From: Bacillota bacterium
Lineage (GTDB): Bacteria > Bacillota > UBA4882 > UBA10575
Length of the DNA: 64,000 nt
Assembly: GCA_012838955.1 (NCBI GenBank)
Contig: DUOH01000045.1
Span: forward strand, 1 to 64,000
Direction: 5' to 3'
Shown here: in pieces, positions 20,787 through 27,989 of the stretch
Layout of the letters: the number at the start of each line of letters is the position of its first letter
How positions within the stretch are numbered: position 1 is the first letter of the stretch
Notes under the pieces: generated by a model
What the model was told of the DNA's origin: nothing
Database searches by the model: none
Seen by the model: only the letters and a program-made list of their open reading frames with translations
Position numbers and translations under genes: made by a program

Positions 20787-20893
20787 TTCCTAATGCAGAA
20801 AGCCGATGAATAATTGACAGTCCGCGCCTTGAACATCTTTACCTTGGCGGGCTATTAGCGCCTTTTCGCAGCCTTCTACAGGGTACACTTGGT

Positions 20894-21469
20894 TCAAGCG
20901 CGAATTACCGTCACCAAATCGCCGTTTTTGAGCGCTGCGGCGTTGGCTTCGTCCGTGTCAACGTGTAAATCCTTGGCGTATTTGGGACCGACCCGGACCA
21001 GAACATTTTCAAAAATAACCGAGCGGGGACCTTCGGTTTTGACACTGATGTAGTCTTTATCCTTCAGACCCAGTTCTTCCGCTTCAGTGGTGTGCAGGTG
21101 CAGATGGCGCTGGGCGACGATCACGCCTTCCTTAATATCGATCTTGCCTTTGGGTCCTTCAATTGTAATCCCGGGCGTTCCGGTCAGATCTCCTGAATCG
21201 CGCACAGGCGGTTTTACTCCCAGGGCAAAGCAGTCGGTGATGGAGATCTCCACCTGGGTCTGGGGACGAACCGGACCGAGAATTCTTACTTTTTTTATGG
21301 AACCTTTGGGCCCGATTAGATCTACAGTTTCTTCCGCGGCGAACTGTCCGGGTTGCGAAAGGTCCTTTTTGAGTGTTAATTGGTGACCGGGGCCGAAGAG
21401 CAACTCCAGATCTTCTTGTGACAGGTGAACGTGGCGGTTGGAGATACCTACTGGGACCTTTGCAGACAT
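20894..21469 (-). CDS. pduL: Phosphate propanoyltransferase / phosphotransacetylase, PduL type
   Basis: 191 residues with two metal-binding His clusters (RHVHLS at 12-17, RHLHLH at 121-126) and the C-terminal DLHVDTDEAN motif. PduL exchanges CoA and phosphate on propionyl- or acetyl-CoA, allowing ATP formation with acetate kinase. The start is ATG 21469, after AAAGGGG. A longer reading frame upstream runs into the tRNA-Trp gene and gives a typical artefactual tRNA-derived N-terminus. No microcompartment shell genes are nearby and the N-terminus has no encapsulation extension, so this is probably the cytosolic phosphotransacetylase of a fermentative or acetogenic metabolism (inference). Confidence 0.9.
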   Translation of the reverse strand: MSAKVPVGISNRHVHLSQEDLELLFGPGHQLTLKKDLSQPGQFAAEETVDLIGPKGSIKKVRILGPVRPQTQVEISITDCFALGVKPPVRDSGDLTGTPGITIEGPKGKIDIKEGVIVAQRHLHLHTTEAEELGLKDKDYISVKTEGPRSVIFENVLVRVGPKYAKDLHVDTDEANAAALKNGDLVTVIRA

Positions 21470-21553
21470 GTATATGTACCCCTTTCCATAAATAATTATT
21501 TTAATTTGACCCAGAAAAAAAACCGGTCTTTCCCGGTATCTCTGGTCAGTAAA

Positions 21554-21629
21554 TGGCAGGGGAGGCAGGACTCGAACCCGCAACCACCGGTTTTGGAGAC
21601 CGACGCTCTACCAATTGAGCCACTCCCCT
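21554..21629 (-). tRNA. tRNA-Trp (anticodon CCA)
   Basis: Minus-strand cloverleaf: acceptor AGGGGAG pairs with CTCCCCT, discriminator G, encoded CCA. The anticodon loop reads CTCCAAA (anticodon CCA), and the T-arm has GGTTCGAGTCC. Length 76 nt including CCA. It sits between its promoter and pduL. Confidence 0.96.
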
Positions 21630-21647
21630 GTATTCTCAACAATTTTT

Positions 21648-21676
21648 ATTATAACTCCTAATTATCCCCGTGTCAA
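21648..21676 (-). promoter_or_regulatory. Sigma-A promoter of tRNA-Trp (and possibly pduL)
   Basis: Minus strand: consensus TTGACA (21671-21676), 17-bp spacer, consensus TATAAT (21648-21653), ending about 19 bp before the tRNA 5' end. No terminator is evident between the tRNA and pduL, so pduL may be co-transcribed. Confidence 0.9.
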
Positions 21677-21709
21677 GTTTGAGATGGTCAATTCCTCTCT
21701 CAGTCTTCT

Positions 21710-22102
21710 TTAGATATTTACGCCGATGATCCCGCCCAAAGCGCCCAGTAGAGCGGCGATTCCGATCCGGATCAGGGTATTTTGGAAGGTAAGAGGCTGC
21801 ACGCCCAGGATTTTAGTGAGTAAAAGCATAAAAACCCAATAAACTACGGCCAATATTAATCCGGAGAGCCAACCTTTGGCTTTCAGCTTGGTTCCGGCAA
21901 TAAACCCTCCCAGCACCACCGCAGCGTAATTAATATATTCATAGACGGTCCGGTCATTATTCATCCAGTCCCACCCAACCATATAAAGGATGGCAAGTAA
22001 AGCTATGGCGATGAGCACCAACGCCAGAGAGTATTTCATTCCGGAAAAAACGGATAAAGAGAGTTGGTTCCACCCCACTTGGCTTTGTTCCGATTTAGCC
22101 AT
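21710..22102 (-). CDS. TIGR04086-type small membrane protein
   Basis: 130 residues with four predicted membrane segments (about 22-42, 57-75, 79-98 and 108-128; Gly-rich last helix IGIAALLGALGGIIGVNI). Start ATG 22102 has a strong GGAGGTGA site. It resembles the TIGR04086/YrzE family of Firmicutes membrane proteins of unknown function. It lies alone between the two tRNA genes and nothing here reveals its role. Confidence 0.75.
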   Translation of the reverse strand: MAKSEQSQVGWNQLSLSVFSGMKYSLALVLIAIALLAILYMVGWDWMNNDRTVYEYINYAAVVLGGFIAGTKLKAKGWLSGLILAVVYWVFMLLLTKILGVQPLTFQNTLIRIGIAALLGALGGIIGVNI

Positions 22103-22285
22103 TGACGGTCACCTCCAGCCTCCATCAGGAAACGCATTTAAAGGCTTTTTTATTTGAATTATATGAACCCGCATCAGGCATTATGTCAGTGGTATAAGCG
22201 GTTTGAAAGAAAGCGCTGACCGCTCATCCTGTAAAATCAATGAATAGCAACGGCATTACCTTGATCGCCAAGTACAAATAGGAAT

Positions 22286-22318
22286 AAAAAAGAAAACTCC
22301 GACAGTGGTCGGAGTTGG
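22286..22318 (-). terminator. Terminator of tRNA-Pro
   Basis: AACTCCGAC (22295-22303) and GTCGGAGTT (22308-22316) form a 9-bp stem. The minus strand then reads TTCTTTTTT. It begins about 10 bp past the tRNA 3' end. Confidence 0.9.
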
Positions 22319-22327
22319 TTTTGTAAA

Positions 22328-22404
<77 letters not shown>

Positions 22405-22421
22405 TTACTGAAGCAAAACAA

Positions 22422-22450
22422 ATTATATCACCTTTTTTGTCAGGTGTCAA
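22422..22450 (-). promoter_or_regulatory. Sigma-A promoter of tRNA-Pro
   Basis: Minus strand TTGACA (22445-22450), 17-bp spacer, TATAAT (22422-22427), about 18 bp upstream of the tRNA. Both hexamers are perfect consensus, as expected for a stable-RNA gene. Confidence 0.92.
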
Positions 22451-22620
22451 TACCAGATCCGAAACTGCAGTAAAACAAAGGTAATCCTGAATGCCGGTGC
22501 AGACAAATATCGACCGGAACGGGCAGATTAAAAGAGACTCGGGATCTGCTCCAGACGTGTTTCTTCGCCCACCCGGTACTTTAAGATATCGACTGGTATA
22601 ACAAAAGGTACAGAGAGCGG

Positions 22621-23775
22621 TTATGCCCCCTGTACCCTGCGGCTATTCAGCACATTACCGAATTGATCAACGGTAATCTCCAGACGGTGAATGAAGTCGC
22701 CGAGTGAGGCGAGTTTGGCCACGCTCTCCAAGTGCATGAACTCATTCAACATGGAATTGAGGATCCCATAGATCTCGTTTAGTTCTTGTTCCCGTTTGCC
22801 GAGTCTACCCCGTTCCTTCTCTAACTTCTCCATGAGCAGGTTATTTTCAGCCACCAAGCGATCGATCTCTTTTAAGAGCTTATCTTCGGTCTTTAGGTCG
22901 CGTTCCACGGCCAGCAGATGTTCGATGAAGCCTCGCAGATCCAGCTGGTGTCTTTGGGCCGCCTCAATGGCTGTCACCCTCTCTTCCAACTTTTGAATGG
23001 CCTCCGGGAGGTGCGCCAGTTGATACAGGAAGGCGGACTTCTTCTCTTCCGGCTCCGGTAGCTCCACAGCTGTGGTAGACAAGGGCTTTTGCTCCTGCTT
23101 TTCAGCGGCTGTTCTAGGTGGGACGCTGTCCTCTTCATATAAGTTTGCCCCTGTGCTCTTCTCCGGAATCCGCTCACCCCATTCTTCTGCCCCTTCTCTT
23201 CTCTCTTTTAGTTGCTGAGGAGTATAGACCGGTTCTCCCTGGAGAATGGGGGCGTCCGGAATTTTTATCCCGGATTGTTTCAAGACATCCTGTCCGATCC
23301 GGAGTAGTTGTTCTTCACGGATCCCTTTCTTCTGCACCAGACGGTAGAAGCGTAATTTCAGCGCAGCCTCACTAATCTTTTTTTGCAGGATACGTTGGAG
23401 TTCATTACAGGCCTCGTTTCTGGTTCCACCCAAAACTTGGTGTTTGGCGAAGATCTGCAGGATTAACTGGTCTTCATCATCAGACAAGATCTCCTTTGGG
23501 GTCTGTGTTTGGTACTTGGCTCTCATCACCTTGTAATAGTCTGTGTTTGAAATCCCTTTTTCCTTGAGAATACGACAGAATTGACTACGCAAGGCGGAGA
23601 TTTTCCGCCCGAACCTGCGGGAAAGCTCCTTGCGTAGCTTTGGATTCCACCAATTCTCATAGATCATCTCATTCTCATCATCAGTATAGCGGGGTTTCGA
23701 CTTCGGCCCGGAACTGACTCGATTGTTTTCATCTTCAAGATAGTCTTTTCTGGCTAGACCACTATCTCTTCTCAT
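22621..23775 (-). CDS. Double SANT/Myb-like DNA-binding protein with C-terminal coiled coil
   Basis: 384 residues. Three consecutive ATG codons follow GGAGGG; the third (23775) has the best spacing. Two similar helical blocks occur: about 26-75 (RYTDDENEMIYENWW... RKISALRSQF) and about 98-153 (LSDDEDQLILQIF... KISEAALKLRFYRL). Each starts with an acidic DDE turn and ends with a basic helix, as in Myb/SANT or RsfA-type domains. After a Pro/Glu-rich linker (about 170-245) residues 250-345 are a Leu-heptad coiled coil. The layout suggests a dimeric DNA-binding protein, perhaps a sporulation-type regulator such as RsfA, but similarity to RsfA is only general. No partner gene is adjacent. Confidence 0.6.
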   Translation of the reverse strand: MRRDSGLARKDYLEDENNRVSSGPKSKPRYTDDENEMIYENWWNPKLRKELSRRFGRKISALRSQFCRILKEKGISNTDYYKVMRAKYQTQTPKEILSDDEDQLILQIFAKHQVLGGTRNEACNELQRILQKKISEAALKLRFYRLVQKKGIREEQLLRIGQDVLKQSGIKIPDAPILQGEPVYTPQQLKERREGAEEWGERIPEKSTGANLYEEDSVPPRTAAEKQEQKPLSTTAVELPEPEEKKSAFLYQLAHLPEAIQKLEERVTAIEAAQRHQLDLRGFIEHLLAVERDLKTEDKLLKEIDRLVAENNLLMEKLEKERGRLGKREQELNEIYGILNSMLNEFMHLESVAKLASLGDFIHRLEITVDQFGNVLNSRRVQGA

Positions 23776-23909
23776 CATCATCCCTCCATAATAATGGGTT
23801 GTACTCCGAAACCTCGTTCCGGAGTTTATGATTCACACCCTAAAAAACTTGGGCGGCTCTTATATTTTGTTCCTTTACGAAAAGAAATATGCCAAAATGC
23901 AGAAAAAAA

Positions 23910-23946
23910 TGCAAAAAAATATCTCCCTTGTTCAGGGAGATATTAC
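23910..23946 (-). terminator. Terminator of the methionine operon
   Basis: AATATCTCCCT (23918-23928) and AGGGAGATATT (23934-23944) form an 11-bp stem. On the minus strand it is followed by a T7 run. It lies just past the homocysteine methyltransferase stop and ends the riboswitch-controlled operon. Confidence 0.92.
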
Positions 23947-23964
23947 GAACGCCAAAAATTGTTT

Positions 23965-25275
23965 TTAAACGGTTACGGAACCCGGAATATAAAAATTATC
24001 CCATTCCCGCAATGATCCGGGTTTTTCCCAGAGGGGACAGCCGATATAATAGTGGAAGAATACTTCAAGTAACTCCGGATCCGTGCTGAACACGGAGAAG
24101 GGTCCGGCGAAATAAAGCTGGGCATTGATGACAAATGTTTTTAACTCCGCCGGTGTGGCCTGCCATTCATCTAAATTCAAACGGATTATATCCGCTTGCG
24201 ATTCTTTACCGGTTTGAGCCAGGCCGAAGAGATCCATGATTTCACCGGCTACCAGGACCTCCCCGGCGTTCACGGGTTTCGCCTCCACGAATTTCACCGG
24301 GGTAAAGTCGCCGTTCCAGAAGAACCCTTTGGCTCTTCCGGCCAGAAAAACACCGCTTGCTCCGGTCAGCCGCTGTTCCCCGGGTTCGGCCCTCCGGGAG
24401 AAAGCCGGGTCATCCAAGATGCGGCGTAAGGCCTTGATATGCTCCGGGGTGGTACCGCAACAGCCGCCGGCAATCAGCGGCCTGGTCTCAACGAAGAGTT
24501 CGCGCATGAGATCGGCAAAAACGTCGGCGGTCAGGTTATAGACAGTCTGCCCCTCTACTACCTGAGGCAATCCGGCGTTGGGCTGGACGATCAAAGGTAA
24601 AGCCGTGGAGTCCGCCATCTCTTTGATGAGTGGTCTGATCTCTCCCGGGCCTAGACCGCAGTTGATCCCGCCGACCATCACTCCTAAACCGGCCAGGGTG
24701 GCGGCGACCACTTGCGGACTGGCGCCGGAGAGGGTAAAGCCGTTGGCCATAAAGGAGACTTCCGCCATTACCTCCAAACCGCATTTCTTAGCCGCGGTCA
24801 CCGCGGCCTTTAACTCCCGTAGGTCACTCATGGTTTCCACATTAACCACTTGGATACCGGCGGCTTTCAAGACTTGACACTGCTGGAAAAAGGCCTCCTC
24901 GGCCTGATCCTGATCGAGTCCGCCTAAAGGCGCCAGCAGTTCTCCGGTGGGGCCGATGGAACCGACTACTCTGACCTGCCCGGACTCTCCGGCTTCCAGC
25001 GCCAATTCGGCAGCCCGCTGATTGACTTCAGTGGTCAGCCCGGTCAAGCCGTTCTTCTCTAAGGTAATGGGGTTACCCCCGAAAGTATTCGTTTCAATCA
25101 GATCGGACCCGGCTTCAATATAAGCCAGGTACACTTCACGGACTTTTTCCGGGTGGTGTATATTCATATACTCCGGGGCCTGCCCGGAGGGTAAACCCTT
25201 CTTCTGCAGAAGGCTGCCCATACCCCCGTCTAATAAGTAAATCTTCTCCCCGGGGAAAAACCTGTCCACACTCAT
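23965..25275 (-). CDS. Zinc-dependent homocysteine S-methyltransferase with truncated pterin-binding-like tail
   Basis: 436 residues. Residues 1-300 are a homocysteine-binding domain like the N-terminal module of MetH: LLDGGMGSLL near 14, ETNTFGGN at 61, and the three zinc cysteines C206 (GGINC) and C272-C273 (GGCCGT). It should transfer a methyl group to homocysteine to make methionine. After about residue 325 a short region (DIIRLNLDEW... PFSVFSTDPELLE... GCPL) resembles the start of the MetH pterin-binding domain but stops before that fold could be complete. There is no cobalamin-binding domain, so a corrinoid partner or another methyl donor must act in trans (inference). It overlaps the UPF0280 gene by ATGA and is last in the SAM-I-controlled operon. 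Confidence 0.88.
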   Translation of the reverse strand: MSVDRFFPGEKIYLLDGGMGSLLQKKGLPSGQAPEYMNIHHPEKVREVYLAYIEAGSDLIETNTFGGNPITLEKNGLTGLTTEVNQRAAELALEAGESGQVRVVGSIGPTGELLAPLGGLDQDQAEEAFFQQCQVLKAAGIQVVNVETMSDLRELKAAVTAAKKCGLEVMAEVSFMANGFTLSGASPQVVAATLAGLGVMVGGINCGLGPGEIRPLIKEMADSTALPLIVQPNAGLPQVVEGQTVYNLTADVFADLMRELFVETRPLIAGGCCGTTPEHIKALRRILDDPAFSRRAEPGEQRLTGASGVFLAGRAKGFFWNGDFTPVKFVEAKPVNAGEVLVAGEIMDLFGLAQTGKESQADIIRLNLDEWQATPAELKTFVINAQLYFAGPFSVFSTDPELLEVFFHYYIGCPLWEKPGSLREWDNFYIPGSVTV

Positions 25276-26084
25276 TCTACTTCCCCCTCTGTTCTTTCTT
25301 CCGCCAAATTCACGACTTGTAATTCACCCCAGACCGCCATCTTCTCCCCACAGATCAACAAAGCGCCTGTTACTTGAGGAATAGAGGCGGCAAACTCCGT
25401 GGCGGTCTGCAGATCCCGGGGTGTTTGGATCCGGTTGGCCGTCGCTGTAGCCACCGCGTCCGCCAGGACCGGATCGGGTGACAAGATCACAGCGGCATCG
25501 GCCCGACCCATACTGAACGAATGACCCACGCGCCCGGCGGAGGTGCACATCCCCATATACTGGTGGCCGTCTTGTTGCGCAGCCGCCATTTGGATCTGCA
25601 CGCCGATTCTCCACGAAAAGGGAGAGTCCCCGGCGTAGACCGCTACCACCCTGGGTTGGGAGCCGGAGATGAAGAGATCTCCCCCGTTTTCAATCAATAA
25701 CTCCCTTTCCCCGGCGGCCGCTTTTTCTTCTGCTCCGTTCAGCAAGGCCACACCCACACAGTAATTGATGGCGCCAGCCACGGCGGCCATCGGTCCCACC
25801 CCCGCTTGGCGCCCGGCGGTAATCATCCGCGCCACAACCTCCGGGGCTTGCGGGTCGACCGGCCAGGGCTGCAAGGTGGTTAAGAGATCCGGATGCGTAT
25901 GGATATAACTTTTTATCTGTCGGCGATAGTATTTGACCAGCTGCTCTACGTCCGCCCGGCAGTCCCAGGAGGCTTCGATCCAGAGGTCGGTTTCACCCAC
26001 TGCCACCCGGAAGCAATGCCTTCCCGGTCTGGAGCGGCGGTAGGTGCGGTAAACATCCTGACGTCCTGTTCCGTTCGGCATCAA
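25272..26084 (-). CDS. UPF0280 (COG2122) family protein, sulfide assimilation into homocysteine
   Basis: 270 residues with the ApbE-like signatures of UPF0280: ITAGRQAGVGPMAAVAGAIN (near 90), ENGGD at about 133, GMCTSAGRVGHSFSMGRADA near 178, and a final domain with TATANRIQT. In Methanosarcina acetivorans the COG2122 protein MA1715 supports efficient sulfide use for homocysteine formation, and the family recurs beside DUF39 and NIL-ferredoxin genes. Its position here, 7 bp after the ferredoxin gene and overlapping the methyltransferase by 4 bp, fits that role. The biochemical activity is unknown; flavin attachment by analogy to ApbE is not shown. Confidence 0.85.
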   Translation of the reverse strand: MMPNGTGRQDVYRTYRRSRPGRHCFRVAVGETDLWIEASWDCRADVEQLVKYYRRQIKSYIHTHPDLLTTLQPWPVDPQAPEVVARMITAGRQAGVGPMAAVAGAINYCVGVALLNGAEEKAAAGERELLIENGGDLFISGSQPRVVAVYAGDSPFSWRIGVQIQMAAAQQDGHQYMGMCTSAGRVGHSFSMGRADAAVILSPDPVLADAVATATANRIQTPRDLQTATEFAASIPQVTGALLICGEKMAVWGELQVVNLAEERTEGEVE

Positions 26085-26091
26085 CTCACAC

Positions 26092-26499
26092 CTAAAAAAT
26101 TACTTTAATAACGCGCATCGGACAAGCGGTGACGCACAGTTCACAGACGATGCACTTGTCGCGGTCAAAGACCAACCGGTTCTCCTCCCCCAGGCTTAAA
26201 GCCCCGGACTTGCAGACCGCAGTGCAGGAACCACAATGGATGCATTCTTCTTCCTGCAAGCTGATCCGCTTGCTCAGGGGTTCAATGGCTACTCCGTGCC
26301 GGACCAGAAAGTCCAAACCTTCATCAATCTTCTGTGGAGAACCATTGGAGAGCTCTAGAACAAGGGTTCCTTCTTCTCCCGGAGTAATCTTGGCCTTTAA
26401 AATGTTGATGGCCAGGTCAAAATCTTTCACCAGATGATAGGTGAGGGGTTTCTCCGTCAATTCGGGAGGAAAGGTCAGTACGACTCTTTTCTTTGCCAT
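26092..26499 (-). CDS. NIL-domain 2[4Fe-4S] ferredoxin of homocysteine synthesis
   Basis: 135 residues. Residues 1-77 form a NIL (ACT-like) domain, the module also found on methionine ABC importers. Residues 80-135 are a bacterial ferredoxin with two clusters: C86-C89-C92-C96 and C115-C118-C121-C125. It is the counterpart of the MA1822 family, which acts with a DUF39 protein to reduce and sulfurate aspartate semialdehyde to homocysteine in methanogens and several anaerobic bacteria. It lies 4 bp after the DUF39 gene, indicating co-translation. It may supply electrons and sense a sulfur amino acid through NIL (inference). Confidence 0.92.
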   Translation of the reverse strand: MAKKRVVLTFPPELTEKPLTYHLVKDFDLAINILKAKITPGEEGTLVLELSNGSPQKIDEGLDFLVRHGVAIEPLSKRISLQEEECIHCGSCTAVCKSGALSLGEENRLVFDRDKCIVCELCVTACPMRVIKVIF

Positions 26500-26503
26500 C
26501 TAG

Positions 26504-27664
26504 TCACACCTCCTCCCGGAGCGGTTTAACACCGTCCCGGTACGGCAATTTGGCGACCGGAGCCGTGATAGTAAATTGGCCGTTTTGGATCTTCTCCTTC
26601 AATTCGGTCGCGATCTTTCTGGCCTTATACAGGCTGGATAAGGGTGCGGTCGGGATCTTCTTGCCGTTCAGGCAGATCTCCCCGCTGTGCAGTTCGGCGT
26701 AGGTCACTCTGCCCAGAGCGGGTCTGGAGCGTCTTTGTACACCGTAATCATAGACTGTGGCGCTGATCTCTTTATTACTGACCGCCACTTGTCGTACCAT
26801 TTCTTCATCTAATAAGGGGATGGGAATCCCTACCCCCACAAACAGGGAAATTCCGTACTTATGATAGGTGGCCGCGCGTAGATAATCCCGTTTCATCCCA
26901 CGCAGATCGCCGATGAGAGCCAGGGTTCCTCCACTACTGACCGGGATGCCCAGTTCATTCCGTTCCTGAGCCGGGTTATGCTGGGTGCCCTCCCAGGCCA
27001 CATAACCCTCGCCGCCGGCCAGCAAGATTTTGGTGCCAATGCCGATCGTGCGGTAGTGCGGATCGTTCAGTAGTGGACTCAATTCTCCGGAAGTGGTGTA
27101 CGTGGCGTTTCCGTAGTGTGGTAACAAGGTCCCCATGTACGTATGGAAGATGCGGTCCGAGGAGTTTACAGCCACGGCATAATTCTGATAGACGTTACGC
27201 GGGTTAAAGAGATAGGCCTGGTTTAAGTCTTCCAACCCCACGTTGGTTTCAATCTCTTTCTTCGGATAGCAATCCGTACCGTAGGAAACCGCTCTTAGTT
27301 TTACTTTTTTCCCGGAGATTAAATCCTCAATCACATGAGCCCCGCCATACTCAAGGCCACGAGTCTCAGAACACTCGGTGGCACCGATATAGGCGTCCAC
27401 AGCGGCGATTCCGGCATAGGCCGGCACATCGTTCAACCAAACCTTCGTCATTCTGATCGGCGGATCGGAATGGCCGAAATTCAGGAAAGCTCCGGAGGAA
27501 CACATGGGGCCGAAAGTAGCGGTGGTCACCAGGTCCACCTTTTCCAGGACCTTCGCGGGGCCCTCCGCTTCCACCATGGGAATGATCTCCTCCGCAGTGA
27601 CAACAACTACTTTCCCGGTCTTGATCTTCTCATTGATCTCATCATAGGATTTTGTCATCGGCAT
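26504..27664 (-). CDS. DUF39 homocysteine biosynthesis protein
   Basis: 386 residues starting MPMTKSYDEIN at ATG 27664, six bases after GGAGG and downstream of the riboswitch terminator. A longer frame would start inside the riboswitch and is rejected. It shows DUF39 features: TFGPMCSSGAFLN (50-62, Cys55), GGAHVIEDLISGKKV, SYGTDCYPKKEIET (Cys132) and GGEGYVAWEGTQHNP. DUF39 proteins with a NIL-ferredoxin make homocysteine from aspartate semialdehyde and sulfide, bypassing acylhomoserine. The CBS pair fused in some archaeal homologues is absent. It is first in the SAM-I operon, so its repression by SAM agrees with the assignment. Confidence 0.92.
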   Translation of the reverse strand: MPMTKSYDEINEKIKTGKVVVVTAEEIIPMVEAEGPAKVLEKVDLVTTATFGPMCSSGAFLNFGHSDPPIRMTKVWLNDVPAYAGIAAVDAYIGATECSETRGLEYGGAHVIEDLISGKKVKLRAVSYGTDCYPKKEIETNVGLEDLNQAYLFNPRNVYQNYAVAVNSSDRIFHTYMGTLLPHYGNATYTTSGELSPLLNDPHYRTIGIGTKILLAGGEGYVAWEGTQHNPAQERNELGIPVSSGGTLALIGDLRGMKRDYLRAATYHKYGISLFVGVGIPIPLLDEEMVRQVAVSNKEISATVYDYGVQRRSRPALGRVTYAELHSGEICLNGKKIPTAPLSSLYKARKIATELKEKIQNGQFTITAPVAKLPYRDGVKPLREEV

Positions 27665-27719
27665 TATGCACCTCCCGGACCCATTACCCTTCCTGCTGCA
27701 AAGGCGGCGATCTATTGAT

Positions 27720-27745
27720 ATAAAAATGAACCCTAAAAGGGTTCG
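27720..27745 (-). terminator. SAM-I riboswitch expression-platform terminator
   Basis: Minus strand GAACCCTTTTAGGGTTC followed by ATTTTTA (stem 27728-27744), between the aptamer and the DUF39 start. It forms when SAM is bound, stopping transcription of the operon. Confidence 0.9.
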
Positions 27746-27760
27746 CAGAAAACCGCTACC

Positions 27761-27900
27761 CCTTCTCATCTTTCAGAGCATACGCTCTGAAAGCATACGC
27801 TCTGCAGGAATTGGCACCTTTTAGCCTTTGACCAGCGATTTTGGCCAATGGTTGCCGAGGTATCTTCGGGCCTGTCCCTCCACCTCTCTGGATAAGAAGA
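27761..27900 (-). promoter_or_regulatory. SAM-I (S-box) riboswitch aptamer
   Basis: Minus strand shows the S-box signature in order: P1 arm CTTCTTATC, CAGAGAGGTGGAGGGAC, GGCCCGAAGATACCTCGGCAACC in pieces (conserved GATACC and GGCAACC), AAGGTGCCAATTCCTGC, then a hairpin and closing arm GATGAGAAG. SAM binding should favour the downstream terminator and switch the homocysteine/methionine operon off. The variable stem contains a doubled AGAGCGTATGCT segment. Confidence 0.95.
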
Positions 27901-27932
27901 GTATAATGGATCCTAATTGATTTATAAAAAAT

Positions 27933-27961
27933 ATATTATCATGCAAGCGGTTTGATGTCAA
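27933..27961 (-). promoter_or_regulatory. Sigma-A promoter of the SAM-I operon
   Basis: Minus strand TTGACA (27956-27961), 17-bp spacer, TAATAT (27933-27938), about 33 bp upstream of the aptamer. It lies immediately after the thrB stop, so the operon is transcribed separately from ilvE-thrB. Confidence 0.9.
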
Positions 27962-27989
27962 TTAACACATCATGAACGTTGCCAGGTTT

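Noticed and set aside
20790-20888. A 32-codon minus-strand frame from GTG 20888 (ending CQLFIGFLH) between pduL and its terminator
   Set aside because: It reads like a protein end, but there is no ribosome site, no recognisable domain and it is very short. Possibly a gene remnant; not supported as a gene.
21470-21583. Extended N-terminus for pduL (MRVRVLPPLPFT...)
   Set aside because: It is a translation of the tRNA-Trp T-arm and 3' end; PduL homology starts at ATG 21469.
24196-24877. Plus-strand frames opposite the methyltransferase gene
   Set aside because: Long antisense frames here are a by-product of GC-rich codon usage on the minus strand; no domains or ribosome sites.
27665-27769. 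Upstream start for the DUF39 gene (MRRGSGFLRTLL...)
   Set aside because: That extension translates the SAM-I riboswitch and its terminator; ATG 27664 has the proper ribosome site.
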